From assembly GCF_905250085.1 (NCBI RefSeq), contig NZ_CAJNOB010000012.1:112149-176148 (forward strand): a stretch of DNA of 64,000 bases. Direction: 5' to 3'. Below, in pieces: positions 8,924-18,534 of the stretch. Position 1 is the first letter of the stretch; the number at the start of each line of letters is the position of its first letter. This DNA is from Candidatus Methylacidithermus pantelleriae. GTDB taxonomy: Bacteria; Verrucomicrobiota; Verrucomicrobiia; Methylacidiphilales; Methylacidiphilaceae. The position numbers were made by a program, and so were the translations under genes. The notes under the pieces are model-generated. The model saw only the letters and a program-made list of their open reading frames with translations. It searched no databases and had not been told where the DNA came from.

Positions 8924-9826
8924 ATGGAAATTTTTCAGCTCCGGTACTTCGTGGCGGCAGCTCGAACAGGAAGCTTTACTCGGGCCGCGCAACTTTGTCA
9001 CGTTTCCCAACCTTCGTTAAGCCAGCAAATTCTTAACCTGGAGCAAGAGCTTGGACAGCGTCTTTTCGACCGGCTAGGGAGACGGGTACTCTTGACACCG
9101 GCTGGGAAAACTCTTCTCGAACATGCCCTTGCCATCCTCCATGAGGTTGAGAGCGCCAAGCGAGAGATTACCGAAAGCCGAGCCTCGCTTAAGAGGCCAA
9201 TCACCGTCGCGGCGATTCCCACGGTGGCCCCCTACCTTCTCCCACCCGTTCTCCAGCGGATAAAAAAACAGCACCCAGAACTGGAAGTATTTCTGGAGGA
9301 AGGACTCACCCAGCAAGTGCTCAGCCTAGTTCTTTCTGGAGAAGCGGACTTTGGGGTCATCGCCCTGCCAGTGGAGGAGGATCGGGTCGGAATCGAACAA
9401 CTTGTAACCGAACCCTTTTATGTCGCGTTGTCACAAGTTGACCCGCTAGCCAAACGACCCCAATGCACCCTAGCCGAACTCAAAGGAAGGCGTTTCCTTT
9501 TGCTCGATGAGATCCACTGTCTGGGTGAACTCATTAGCCGCTTTTGCCGCACCCACGGGCTGGAACCAAAGCTTGTCTCGCGGTGTTCCCAGCTCTGCAC
9601 GATCCAACGGCTGATTGGCGCCGCGCAAGGCATTTCCCTTCTTCCCGCCATTGTTTGTCACCAGGATCGGGATACCTCCCTCCAGTACCGGCCGCTTGCT
9701 GGCGAGGCACCGAAACGAACGCTTGTAGCCATTTGGCATCGGAAAAGGGGGATCTCTCAAGGAGTAGAACGTTTGATCACAGAGCTCAAAATGGAGGCTC
9801 GCTCGATCCTCGCCTACCGTTCCTAA
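8924..9826 (+). CDS. oxyR: hydrogen peroxide-sensing LysR-family activator OxyR
   Basis: 300-aa LysR-type regulator. The N-terminal winged helix-turn-helix is clear (MEIFQLRYFVAAARTGSFTRAA, quoted in part: LRYFVAAARTGSFTRAA; then VSQPSLSQQILNLE). The redox sensor is conserved: HCLGELISRFC places cysteines at residues 199 and 208, the same numbers and spacing as the E. coli OxyR disulfide pair. It is divergent from the Mn-catalase gene, its likely target. The final codons (TAC CGT TCC TAA) coincide with the left border of the adjacent IS607 fossil, so the natural C-terminus may have been altered by that insertion. Confidence 0.9.
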   Translation: MEIFQLRYFVAAARTGSFTRAAQLCHVSQPSLSQQILNLEQELGQRLFDRLGRRVLLTPAGKTLLEHALAILHEVESAKREITESRASLKRPITVAAIPTVAPYLLPPVLQRIKKQHPELEVFLEEGLTQQVLSLVLSGEADFGVIALPVEEDRVGIEQLVTEPFYVALSQVDPLAKRPQCTLAELKGRRFLLLDEIHCLGELISRFCRTHGLEPKLVSRCSQLCTIQRLIGAAQGISLLPAIVCHQDRDTSLQYRPLAGEAPKRTLVAIWHRKRGISQGVERLITELKMEARSILAYRS

Positions 9827-9829
9827 CAC

Positions 9830-11460
9830 CATAGACAACCATTCCCCTACCAGGGAAGATCCTCCGGGATGCCAGCCGAACGGTGCGGCCGACGACTCGC
9901 GTGCCAGGGTTTCACCGGTAAAGCCCAAATAGCGCCCAGTCCCGCGTTTTCGGGGAGAGAGATGAACGAGGCAGCCAATTGCCAACCCGCCGGCTATTCC
10001 GCTGCATACGCGGCTTTGAGTCTCTTCCGAATCCCCGCCAGAGAATCGACCGCACATGCTTCGTCCGGTTGCTTGCGGGTGGAGCGAAGGTCACATAACC
10101 GCCGCCGGTGCGGGTAAAAACGATCGCCTCTCGCACCGACGGGCGTTCGGAAAGACCTACATCTATTCCGGGCGACGGCACGAAGCGCCGCCCTAGCTAG
10201 AACTCCCGCCGTGACGGCGCACGTAGTTGACCCCAGCGATCACAGACGTGTACACCGCGTCGACTTCAAGCACCTCGACTCCGGCAGCAAAATCGCCCCC
10301 CTTGGGCAATCCCGATCGCCTTGCCAGTAGGCGAAGGAAAAGAGCGAACGAGCCCGAACGGGATCCACCGACTCAAACTTAAGCTTCCTCTTCCAAAGAT
10401 CCCATCGTTCGATCACAAGCGCCTTGCCCCATTTCTGCACAACCCTGGCCAACCTCCTTGCACGCATCCCTAAAAAATCACTTTGGCTTCTTCCTCGCTC
10501 TTGCTGTGGAGATTCAGTGGGATCCAGCGGATTCTCACGAAATTGCCCAAGCAGTCCCATTTCAACCAAGGCGAGATGATCCTCGTTAATCTCGATGCCG
10601 ACCGTTCCGGCAAGGCGGCGCGTCATGAAGGAATCCGTTCCGCACCTCGACGCTCGACCAACACCTGCCATCCTTTCCCGTCCCGAACGAAGCGGTAGCT
10701 TTACCGCCATGTCTTGCGCTTCCAGACGAGTTTCCCCCCTCTTTGGTTCTCCTGGTCACCATCCGGCTTCCGGAGAGGGCCTGGAGGACCCCCTCCTGGC
10801 GGTAGGCCAAAGCACACGCCTTCAAGAACTAGGTACTGACTCGGACTTGCCCTTCTGTTCGGCAGCGGCAACCGTAGCCGATAGGCTCCCGTCCGGGGAT
10901 AGCGTGGTTTGGCAGGACTGGTTGCCGGCGGTCTTGTCCTTCAAGTCCGATTACAAAGAACTGCCTCGTCCGATCCCCCTACCCATCCCTCTTCCAGTCC
11001 GCCTGACTGGCCTACCCGCTTTTTTCCAAGCAAAACTTTTTCCGGGAAAAAAGCGGCAGGAACCGAAAGAGAGACGTACCCCCTCGGGACTTTTCTTCGG
11101 CCACGAGCGCGTCAAGCTTGGTCCAGAGGATCGTAATCCGCCGCTTTTTCTTGTGTAAAACGTTTGATCCCGGCTTCTTCTCGTCGAGCTTCCGGATCAC
11201 CCTTTGTACTCTTTTGGATGCACTCGTTAGTTTCCTCAATGAGCTCAGGCCGCCCTTGGCCGATCAAAGCGATCTTTTTTCGCGCTCCCGATCCGGAAGC
11301 CACAAAACTCTGGGGCGGCCAAGCGAAACCGCAAGAGGAAGGATCGCTTAAGGTTCTTCAACCAAACGCTCGCCCGCATCTGGCAAAAAAACTCCGCTCT
11401 TACCCGCCCGCACAGCGCCGCATAGCTCTTAACCAACGCCCCCTGTTGGATTCCTCACCC
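9830..11460 (-). pseudogene. tnpB: TnpB-related protein remnant (fossil A)
   Basis: Minus-strand fragments in several frames resemble the long TnpB-related proteins of IS607-type elements: an N-terminal basic/coiled part (11012-11303), the RuvC-I-like segment GIEINEDHLALVE, then VIERWDLWKRKLKFESVDPV and RARSLFSFAY (10240-10710), and finally GLSERPSVREAI with a lysine-rich end (9912-10181). Frameshifts and stops separate them. TnpB proteins are RNA-guided nucleases; the guide RNA in active elements overlaps the 3' end of tnpB and the element border, here adjoining oxyR. Confidence 0.7.
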
Positions 11461-11496
11461 ACAACCGCGTGTGGTGAGGAAAAAGAGGGAGCTTTT

Positions 11497-12065
11497 TCAT
11501 GCGTTCCCTGTGCGAGCGCGCCTTCTTGGCACCGTTCGGCGCGGATTTCTTCTCGTAAAGCCTGGCACACAAGCAAACCATGATCTCATGCAGAGTTCGC
11601 ACACGATATCGTCGGTCAATTCGTTGGGATCCACGACCAGGATGGATCGAGTCAGCGTGGCCAATGCCGCTTCCCGGTACTCGAAACCGAAACCCACGAG
11701 CCGGTCGCACTACTCGACCACGATGACACCGACCTCTGGATCACGGGGCAGCCGACGAGCCCTCTCCCATGGTCGCTCATCCCGGAGCCGACGTTTTTGA
11801 CGGGCTTGAGGACCCGCAACGGTTTACTGGAGAGCCAACTCAGAGAAACCAAAGCCAATGGCCCGTCTCAATCCGCTTTTGGATCGGCGCTTGCACACCC
11901 CAGCGTAAAGAGCCACGCCATTGGCCGCTGGCACCGCCGCATGCACCATTTTCGTCCCGGTCGGCAACTATTCTCTGAGGGAAGAGGCAAACATCCCTCG
12001 TTCCACATCCGCCAAGTCGTCTTGTAGCAGGCGCCCTGCCGCTTGGCCCATGCGCTAAACTTCAT
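11497..12065 (-). pseudogene. tnpA: IS607 TnpA serine recombinase remnant (fossil A)
   Basis: The N-terminal segment MKFSAWAKRQGACYKTTWRM matches the MerR-like helix-turn-helix that opens IS607 TnpA (typically MKLSEWAKRQGVSYKTAWRW). Later pieces in shifted frames include VGSGMSDHGRGLVG and FGFEYREAALATLTRSILVV, matching the resolvase-domain segment around the conserved DRLxRFGFEY block, then LHEIMVCLCARLYEKKSAPN near the C-terminus. No single frame covers the gene. Known IS607 TnpA performs site-nonspecific integration through a serine nucleophile; this copy cannot be functional. Confidence 0.7.
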
Positions 12066-12130
12066 GCTGATATTACCCCCATACACAGCCGCTATATCTC
12101 CCTATACGTTTTAGCTCTTGGCAACCTTTT

Positions 12131-12631
12131 CGGCCACGTTGCGACATCCCCGAAACACCTCCGGGAAACCACGCGCTAGCGACAGTGTCTTGCCCCCCGC
12201 GTCGCGCTAAGGTTCGTCCCACCCGCCAGACCGAGACAAAACGAAAGAAAATGTTAGTGACAAAAACGTTTCCGGCGCTCGCAGGAAACCCATCCTCTAA
12301 CGCGGTCCCGGGAATACATGAAGCTCCCCATGCCCAAAAAGGGACAAGTCTTTGCCTCAAAAGCGGGCTTGCCATAGCCCAAAACGTACCCGGTTGTAAG
12401 ACACCCGGGCGTCGCTACCGGATTTCATCTCGTTGGGCCGGTTTTTTCCCTCTCGTAGGAACTCCTTTTTTTGCGATGGGGAAAGAATTGATTCGGATGC
12501 CCGCCGTTTGGGAAAACCGCAAGCTCAACGTTCCAACCCTGCCTTTGGAGATCCAAGGGAATCCCAGTTTTTTGCGACTTCGAGCAAAAATGCATTTCAT
12601 CCGACGCGCACCCGGCTAGGATGGGCGAGCT
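12131..12631. other. intergenic region after IS607 fossil A
   Basis: About 500 bases with no recognisable gene. It contains the second copy of the 29-bp dispersed repeat (12404-12432). Reading frames on either strand lack motifs. Confidence 0.45.
12404..12432. repeat. 29-bp dispersed repeat, copy 2
   Basis: Partner of 7773-7801, about 24 of 29 bases identical by hand alignment, same orientation. It lies about 200 bases before the LysM/NlpC-P60 gene. Confidence 0.4.
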
Positions 12632-13816
12632 ATGACTATGAGAACCTCTGTTTGCGCTTTGTCGGTTTTGCTCGTTTCCATAGGGTTTTCTTTACGGGCT
12701 CAAGAGACAAGCCCGCTACCTTCCGTCCCGCCACCCCCTCCTCCCGCTCCAGTTGAGGGGACGACTCCCCCAAGCCCGCCCTCCCCGAATGTGCCATCGG
12801 AAGCTCCCACCTCTCCCCCTTCCTCGACCACCCCTCCCAAGGAAGAGACCGGTACAACCTACACGGTGCGTAGCGGTGACTCCTTATGGAAGATCGCGCG
12901 GAAATTTAAGGTTACCGTAGAAGACCTCAAAGAAGCCAACGGTTTGAAAAGCGATCTTCTCCACCCAGGAGATGTGCTGAAGATTCCGGCCAAAGCCAAG
13001 GCAACCGCGGAAAAGAAAGAAAAAAAGTCCAGCACCGCGCCTAAGGGAAAAAAACGTCAAACTCGACCCAAAACTTCCGGCCGTTCCTCCCTTCCTCGAA
13101 CCTCTCTTAGCAGGGCAAACCGCCCTAAAGAGTTTTTCCCCCTTTCCCCATCCAACGTCTCCCCGGAAGCTCCTCGCAAAAGGCATGTGTTGGAAAAATC
13201 CCCCTCCCTTGGAAACCGTATCTACTGGGAAACACGCAGGATTGCAGCGCGCGGCATTGCCTACGGAGATCGCCTGCGTGCACCCAGCGGCAAAGGCCAA
13301 TGGGTCATGGATTGTTCCAACACGGCCCGGTATCTCTACTGGAAGGTGATGGGAGTCGATCTTGGGAGGACAGCCTCGGACCAGTACGAGAGACTAAAAA
13401 CGCTAGGCCGAGCGTGGGAGGTGCCCAAAGGTGTGGCCGGTTCCTCAGGAACCCATTTCCTAGACCAGACGTTACAACCCGGGGACCTCATATTTTGGGA
13501 ACGCACCTATCGGCCGAAACGAAAGTCTCCTGTCACCCATGTCATGATCTTCCTAGCTGCTAGGAGGGATGGAAAATGGATCATGGCAGGATCCCAAACC
13601 TCCCGCGGCGGCCTATTCAATCCCCGTCACAGCGGTCCTGACGTTTACATCGTCGACCCTCGACGACCGATGGGAGCATATGGCCGATTTTTTGGCCTTT
13701 TTGGACGCGTGCGAGGTCGCCTGTTCGCATATGCAAGACCATGCGCTGGGACCTCCGAAGGCAGAGTCGCCTTGCATACCGTGAGGCATGCTTCTCCTTT
13801 TTCCCCTGATCCCTAA
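12632..13816 (+). CDS. secreted LysM / NlpC-P60 peptidoglycan hydrolase
   Basis: 394 aa. Signal peptide at residues 1-23, then a Pro/Ser/Thr-rich linker (about 25-70), one LysM peptidoglycan-binding motif at 76-119 ([26 protein letters not shown]), a basic linker, and a C-terminal NlpC/P60-type cysteine peptidase domain. The catalytic Cys is probably C228 ([14 protein letters not shown]) and the His H303 (PVTHVMIFL), with the usual GDLIFWE strand between them. Inferred role: cleaving stem peptides of periplasmic murein. The ATG at 12632 or the one two codons later may be used. It is flanked by a convergent trmFO. Confidence 0.85.
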   Translation: MTMRTSVCALSVLLVSIGFSLRAQETSPLPSVPPPPPPAPVEGTTPPSPPSPNVPSEAPTSPPSSTTPPKEETGTTYTVRSGDSLWKIARKFKVTVEDLKEANGLKSDLLHPGDVLKIPAKAKATAEKKEKKSSTAPKGKKRQTRPKTSGRSSLPRTSLSRANRPKEFFPLSPSNVSPEAPRKRHVLEKSPSLGNRIYWETRRIAARGIAYGDRLRAPSGKGQWVMDCSNTARYLYWKVMGVDLGRTASDQYERLKTLGRAWEVPKGVAGSSGTHFLDQTLQPGDLIFWERTYRPKRKSPVTHVMIFLAARRDGKWIMAGSQTSRGGLFNPRHSGPDVYIVDPRRPMGAYGRFFGLFGRVRGRLFAYARPCAGTSEGRVALHTVRHASPFSPDP

Positions 13817-13905
13817 AAAGCCTCTCTCCAAGATACCCAAAACCTTTTTCCGCCCGTCCAAATCGCCTTGCTCCCGAAAAAAACCTTCTTCTTTCCAGCA
13901 CCCCG

Positions 13906-15297
13906 TTAACTTCCTATCAAAGCTCCCTTCTTGGAAAGCCTAGCTACTGCTTGCTCTTCCAAAGCCATTTCCGCCGCAAACTCTCGCATCGTCTGTAAAG
14001 CCCGTTCCACTAAAGCGCGATGACGCAGCTCCCGATCCCGAAGGTTGGTTTCCAAGGGCGGCAAAAGCCCAAAATTGGCCTTCATTGGCTGGAAGGTTTC
14101 GGGACCGGCGTGCGTCACGTACCACAGCAAGGACCCAAGCATGGTTTCCCTGGGGAAAACCCGTGGCGGTATACCCCAGATGCGACGTGCCAGATTGATG
14201 GCAGCCACCAACCCCGTCCCCGCATTGCCGACATATCCTTCCACCCCAGTGATCTGGCCAGCAAAGAAAAGACCCGGTCTGCCGCGAAATTCTAACGTCG
14301 GTTCCAAAAGTTTTGGGGAGCAAAGAAAGGTGTTTCGATGCATCTGACCAAACCGAGCAAAGCGAGCTGTCTCCAGACCCGGGATCAACCGGAACACTCG
14401 GGCCTGCTCAGACCATTTCAGGTTGGTTTGAAACCCGACCATATTCAAGAGAGAACAGGCTACGTTATCCTGGCGGAGTTGCACCACCGCAAAGGGCTTT
14501 TTCCCGGTCCTCGGGTCCCGCAACCCCGCTGGCCGCATCGGCCCAAAGGCAGGAGCTAGAGGATCTCTCCGCGCCAGTTCTTCAATCGGAAGGCACCCCT
14601 CAAAGAAACGCAGCTGTTCCTTCTCCCATTCCGGTAAAGGGAAACATTCGGCCGTGCGCAAGGCCTCAATGAAACGGAAATACTCCTCTCGGGATAAAGG
14701 ACAGTTCCAATAGTCTCCCCCGGGTAGTTCCCCCTTTTGGTATCGGGAACCCCGAAAACAGACTTCCTCCCGAATCGAATCGGCTTCGACTAGAGGTGCA
14801 ATCGCATCGTAAAAAAAGAGCTGCCCCATTCCAGCTACTTCTTCCAGAGAGCGGGAAAGGGAAGGACTTGTCAAAGGACCGCTCGCGATAATCACAAAAG
14901 GGTCCGTGGGGATCTGGAGAACCTCTTCCCGGCGAATCTCGATCAAAGGCTCCCTTTGGAGATATTCCGTTACCGTGATGGCAAACATCTCCCGGTCCAC
15001 GGCCAGCGCAGTTCCAGCCGGTACTGAACAGTTGCGAGCCACTGTAAGAAGTAGCGAACCCAAGATTGCTAGTTCCTCCTGTAACAATCCACTGGCGGTG
15101 GAAAGATCTTGGGAACCCAGGGAGTTACTACATACAAGTTCTGCAAGATTTCCTGTCCTGTGTGCCCCGGTCATGACTTTCGGACGCATCTCGTACAGGA
15201 TGACCGAGATGCCCCTGCGGGCTAGCTGCCACGCCGCCTCGGCTCCGGCAAGACCCCCTCCAACAACCACAGCATACTCTTGCATGGACGGTCTCAT
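13906..15297 (-). CDS. trmFO: methylenetetrahydrofolate-dependent tRNA (uracil-54-C5) methyltransferase
   Basis: Folate- and FAD-dependent enzyme that makes ribothymidine-54 in tRNA. Family hallmarks: the N-terminal FAD-binding VVVGGGLAGAEAAWQLARRG, YEMRPKVMTGAHRTGNLAELVCSNS (in part: EMRPKVMTGAH, ELVCSNSLGS), LAVDREMFA, and YWNCPLSREEYFRF. The length (about 463 aa) is normal. The start is taken at ATG 15297; ATG 15285 is equally close to the FAD motif, and an upstream in-frame extension to 15348 lacks family similarity. Confidence 0.93.
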   Translation of the reverse strand: MRPSMQEYAVVVGGGLAGAEAAWQLARRGISVILYEMRPKVMTGAHRTGNLAELVCSNSLGSQDLSTASGLLQEELAILGSLLLTVARNCSVPAGTALAVDREMFAITVTEYLQREPLIEIRREEVLQIPTDPFVIIASGPLTSPSLSRSLEEVAGMGQLFFYDAIAPLVEADSIREEVCFRGSRYQKGELPGGDYWNCPLSREEYFRFIEALRTAECFPLPEWEKEQLRFFEGCLPIEELARRDPLAPAFGPMRPAGLRDPRTGKKPFAVVQLRQDNVACSLLNMVGFQTNLKWSEQARVFRLIPGLETARFARFGQMHRNTFLCSPKLLEPTLEFRGRPGLFFAGQITGVEGYVGNAGTGLVAAINLARRIWGIPPRVFPRETMLGSLLWYVTHAGPETFQPMKANFGLLPPLETNLRDRELRHRALVERALQTMREFAAEMALEEQAVARLSKKGALIGS

Positions 15298-15556
15298 GGT
15301 TTTTCTCGAAAAAAACCGCGCTGGCCTGGGTATCGGCACCCTTCCCAAACTAGATCAATTGACGCCCTACCCAAAAGGAAACCCGACTTGCCCGGGGCGG
15401 CAAAAGGCCTTAAAGACGCCACTCTACCCGCTCGAAAGACTTTTGCCTTTTCCATCCACCCCAAAGAGTCCCCATAGCCGCGGGTGTCGGCAGAAAAAGC
15501 CAGCTCCGAAAAATCAGGCTGGCCCTGTGAACCCTGCAAGGCTTTCTTTCTCCCTT

Positions 15557-15901
15557 ATGAACGAGATTCTTGGCGCAACGAATTGGCTCGGAATCCAATG
15601 GCACCCGATGAAGGTCGTCGGCTGGCTGGGGAATCTTCTTTTCTTTTCCCGTTTCCTCATCCAATGGATCGCCAGCGAACGAGCCAAGCGCGTCGTCGTC
15701 CCCATTGCTTTTTGGTATTGCAGCCTGCTCGGTTCTCTGCTGCTTCTAGCTTACGCCCTCTACAAAAGGGACTCTGTCTTTATTTTTGCCTACGTATTTA
15801 CCTGGATCCCGTACGGGAGGAATCTCTATTTTGCTTACCGAGACCGCACGAAGTCTCATCCCAAAAGAGCCCCTCACCCAGAGTTGCCGCCTGATTCCTA
15901 A
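15557..15901 (+). CDS. lipid A biosynthesis N-terminal domain (LAB_N) membrane protein
   Basis: 114 aa, dominated by three hydrophobic segments. The pattern WLGNLLFFSRFLIQWIASE, VVVPIAFWYCSLLGSLLLLAY and DSVFIFAYVF...YGRNLYFAYR matches the LAB_N family, which occurs as a small stand-alone inner-membrane protein or fused to LpxB/ArnT-like proteins. Its reaction is not established; its co-occurrence with lipid A and polyprenyl-glycan genes suggests envelope glycolipid work. Start ATG 15557; the frame is open far upstream but only antisense to trmFO. Followed by a terminator at 16025-16056. Confidence 0.8.
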   Translation: MNEILGATNWLGIQWHPMKVVGWLGNLLFFSRFLIQWIASERAKRVVVPIAFWYCSLLGSLLLLAYALYKRDSVFIFAYVFTWIPYGRNLYFAYRDRTKSHPKRAPHPELPPDS

Positions 15902-16024
15902 GAGAGAGGCCGATACCACTCTTCCGACAAACCTAACCCCATCCGTCGGCGCAAGGTTTGCGTTGAGAGCTGCCAGCCTCCGCAGGTGATGTCCTGAAGC
16001 AAGGATGGGGAAACGAGTTGCCCA

Positions 16025-16056
16025 CCCGCCCACCGGCGGGCTGGGGCCCTTTTTTT
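16025..16056 (+). terminator. rho-independent terminator
   Basis: The inverted repeat CCCGCC-CACC-GGCGGG (16025-16040) is followed by a GC stretch and seven Ts (16050-16056). It is oriented to end plus-strand transcription of the LAB_N gene before it meets the convergent aldo/keto reductase. Confidence 0.55.
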
Positions 16057-16063
16057 GCGATCT

Positions 16064-17119
16064 TTAGACCGCCGAACCGTCAGATCCACTCCGGCTGGAA
16101 GCTAGTTCCTCCGGAGGGTGCATGGTTCCTTTATACTCCACCTTTTCCGGTTCAACACCAAATTGGCTTTGGATAAGCGATTCAATCTTCGAAAGTTCCT
16201 CCACAGTTAAAGGAACGGCTTCGGAAGCCCCCACGAACTCTTCTAGCTGATCTTCGTTGTAGATATTGGGCAACACGCTAACGATTCGAGGATCTTCCAA
16301 TAGCCACTGAATCGCTGCTTGACCTAGGGTCCTTCCATCTCGCTCCAAAAAGCGAAGCTTATGAATCTTCACTAGACCCTTCTCCAGCCACTCTTTCGAC
16401 CGGAACCTGCGGTGATCGTTCGGCCCAAAGGTAGTTTTACTTGTATATTTCCCCTCCAACATCCCGCTGGCGTGCGGTACACGGATCAAGTAACGGGTGG
16501 GTCCAGGCCCTGCTTGATCCATAAGCTGTCGGCCCGGATAGGTCTCTAGTATGTTATAAATGTGCTGGACCACGTGAGGCTGACGACGCCGCACCACCTC
16601 AATTCCCTCGTATAACCACCCAATCGCAGGTCCTAAGGCAGCCCCGTAAGCACGGATTTTCCCTTCTTCTTGAAGCTTCCGAACCGTTTCCCAGAGCCGA
16701 TCGTCCCGCACATGCTCCATCCGGACATTGTGCAGCTGGAGAATATCAATAGTTTCCCGGCGAAGCCGCCGTAGGCACGCCTCCACCGCCTTGCAAAGAT
16801 AAGCGGGAGAAAAATTTTGCGGAAGCTCCCGATCATCCGATCGTGAACCTTCTCTTCCATAAAAATCATACCCAACCTTGGTAGCGATCACGACACCAGG
16901 GTCGCTCCCAAAAGCTTTTCCCAAAAGCTCCTCCCCTAGCCCGTACCCGTAAACATCGGCTGCATCGAAAAAAGTAATTCCGCGTTCCCTCGCGATCTTC
17001 AGGAGCCGGATCGCCTCATCTTCCGTGACGCGCCCCCACCATCCTGTGGAAATGGTCCACACCCCAAAACCGACTTCCGAAAGCCGCAGTCCCGTTCGAG
17101 GAAGTTCTCGATAGCGCAT
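16064..17119 (-). CDS. aldo/keto reductase
   Basis: 351-aa NAD(P)H-dependent oxidoreductase of the AKR superfamily. The catalytic tetrad is visible: D52 and Y57 in FFDAADVYGYG, K81 in VIATKVGYD and H130 in ILQLHN. The N-terminus RELPRTGLRLSEVGFGVWTI is typical of the YghZ/Tas-like branch. The physiological substrate is unknown. Start ATG 17119. A distinctive C-terminal extension after ESLIQSQFGVEPEKVEY ends in a serine-rich tail. It lies downstream, on the same strand, of a DUF3347-like gene about 435 bases away, so co-transcription is doubtful. Confidence 0.9.
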   Translation of the reverse strand: MRYRELPRTGLRLSEVGFGVWTISTGWWGRVTEDEAIRLLKIARERGITFFDAADVYGYGLGEELLGKAFGSDPGVVIATKVGYDFYGREGSRSDDRELPQNFSPAYLCKAVEACLRRLRRETIDILQLHNVRMEHVRDDRLWETVRKLQEEGKIRAYGAALGPAIGWLYEGIEVVRRRQPHVVQHIYNILETYPGRQLMDQAGPGPTRYLIRVPHASGMLEGKYTSKTTFGPNDHRRFRSKEWLEKGLVKIHKLRFLERDGRTLGQAAIQWLLEDPRIVSVLPNIYNEDQLEEFVGASEAVPLTVEELSKIESLIQSQFGVEPEKVEYKGTMHPPEELASSRSGSDGSAV

Positions 17120-17554
17120 AGGTCTTATAGTAGAAGCTTATCAAAACCCGCGCAGCCCAAAAACTCTTCAAAAAACGTTCATTTCTAGCCTGCCTCGCCT
17201 CGGCACCGACAAGGGAAATCCCTCCTGTCGTACTCGCAACCAAAGTTTCCGGCTCTCCAAAGCCCGGTTCCAGGCGTTTTCACTCTTCCCAAACCCGCGC
17301 CGAAAAAGCCTCCCTCTCCCCTCTGCCGGGACACCACCACTGGCAGCTCCTTTTTCTGTCCGCAAAAGCCCTGGGCCCCCTGTCAAACCCTCCCCGCTTC
17401 CTTTTGTCCCAATGAATGGCTGAAGCTCGTACTCCGTATTGCTAGTGAAGTCGCTGCAGGCAGCTTCTCGGTGGTAGCAAGCTTCCTTTCGAAAAGCTTC
17501 GCTTTCCACCTCCGCCCAGCCACCCGGTTACGGGAGCGCCACTGCCTTTTCGAA
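17120..17554. other. intergenic, no gene recognised
   Basis: About 435 bases between the aldo/keto reductase and the DUF3347-like gene. Minus-strand frames here give low-complexity Arg/Gly/Ser-rich translations without motifs. It presumably holds the reductase promoter; no clear -35/-10 pair was identified. Confidence 0.4.
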
Positions 17555-18052
17555 CTAGAGACCTCCTGTGACCTCGCCGCATTCCAGCATCTCGCTCCCA
17601 TAGTAAGGATTCCGAACGTCCTTCCCCTCTTGAATCCAGTCTGCATCCACCATGGGACAATGAGCGATGACGTAGCGCCCCGTTTTAACCCCCTTGCTTT
17701 TGAGATAGGGAATGAGTGACGTGCTTAGCTCCTTAAACGCCAGCCGGGCTGACCAGATATCCTTGGCGTTGGAAAGCTTTTCGGCAGCCTGGCAAACTGC
17801 GCTCGGAGCATCCTTCCAACTGTCACTCTTAAGGATCCTAAGGAGGGTCTGCGCCTCGGCCGGAACTGGCTGAAACTTGTCAGCCGCCAAAGCCTTTTGG
17901 ATGGCCACATACGAGGCTAACAGATCAGCCCCAACCTCCGGAGCACCTCTTAGGCTGGCGGTGAAGGTCAATAACGGAAGCAAAGCAAAAAGGACGAATG
18001 TGAAACCAAAGCACTTTGGTTGGCTTTTCTGCACGATCCTCTGACATCGCAT
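17555..18052 (-). CDS. exported DUF3347-like protein
   Basis: 165 aa with an N-terminal signal anchor or peptide (FTFVLFALLPLLTFTASLRG). The body is helical (YVAIQKALAADK, DIWSARLAFKELSTSLIPYL), and the C-terminal block IAHCPMVDADWIQ followed by NPYYGSEMLECGEV is the signature of DUF3347 proteins. These are periplasmic domains often linked to heavy-metal efflux (CusB-type) systems, with Cys and Met residues that may bind copper. No efflux pump is nearby. Role inferred only as periplasmic metal handling. Start ATG 18052. Confidence 0.75.
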   Translation of the reverse strand: MRCQRIVQKSQPKCFGFTFVLFALLPLLTFTASLRGAPEVGADLLASYVAIQKALAADKFQPVPAEAQTLLRILKSDSWKDAPSAVCQAAEKLSNAKDIWSARLAFKELSTSLIPYLKSKGVKTGRYVIAHCPMVDADWIQEGKDVRNPYYGSEMLECGEVTGGL

Positions 18053-18534
18053 GGTGCCTTACCTTCTTTCTTCTGGTAAAAATGATTCTGTGCCTCACGC
18101 GTAGCAGGCATTGGAGAACCCTACCTAGACTTTACTCCCATTGCCTGCAGGGCGTCCAACCTTTCCTATCAATTCGTGCCGGCTCGTGCACCCAACGTGA
18201 CAGAAAACCACAAGCCAGGTGAACCCTCCCCAGCGAGTTGTGGTTCCGAGATAGCTGGAACATTCCAAGGGTTTGAAGGTTGGGAAATCGAGGGAAGCCC
18301 ATTGCCCTGAGACCTTTTTCCGGTGGAGCTCAAGGAAAGAGAGCCCCTTACTGAGATAAAAGGGGAGGGAATCTCCCTAAGGAACCTCATGAACGAGCAG
18401 AATGGCTCACAAGCTCCTGGGCATGAAAACGACGGCCCCAAAGGCCTAAAAGAAACGTTCTACCTCGTCGAGCCGCGAATCTTCTTTCGCCGGACGGTTG
18501 CCTTGCTGATTGTCCTAGATCATTCTACCAACAA
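18053..18534. other. intergenic before IS200/IS605 fossil
   Basis: About 480 bases with no recognisable gene; it probably includes the promoter of the DUF3347-like gene. A frame open at 18323-18643 enters the transposase remnant but shows no family similarity before about 18538. Confidence 0.4.

Larger units (their letters stand above)
9817..12130 (-). mobile_element. IS607-family element, decayed (fossil A)
   Basis: A 2.3-kb block aligning by eye over its whole length with 24543-26836 and over its left half with 39140-40320. The left border starts at CCGTTCC, the right border at GCTCTTGGCAACC. Read on the minus strand it encodes remnants of a serine-recombinase TnpA followed by a long TnpB-related protein, the arrangement of IS607. 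Both genes carry many frameshifts and stops, so the element is inactive. Its left border touches the oxyR stop codon. Confidence 0.75.

Noticed and set aside
10595..11158. 187-codon plus-strand frame inside IS607 fossil A
   Set aside because: It is antisense to the tnpB remnant; low-complexity translation without motifs.
14906..15556. Long open frame upstream of the LAB_N protein on the plus strand, which would make a 331-aa protein
   Set aside because: It runs antisense to trmFO and has no similarity to any family; LAB_N proteins start close to the ATG at 15557.
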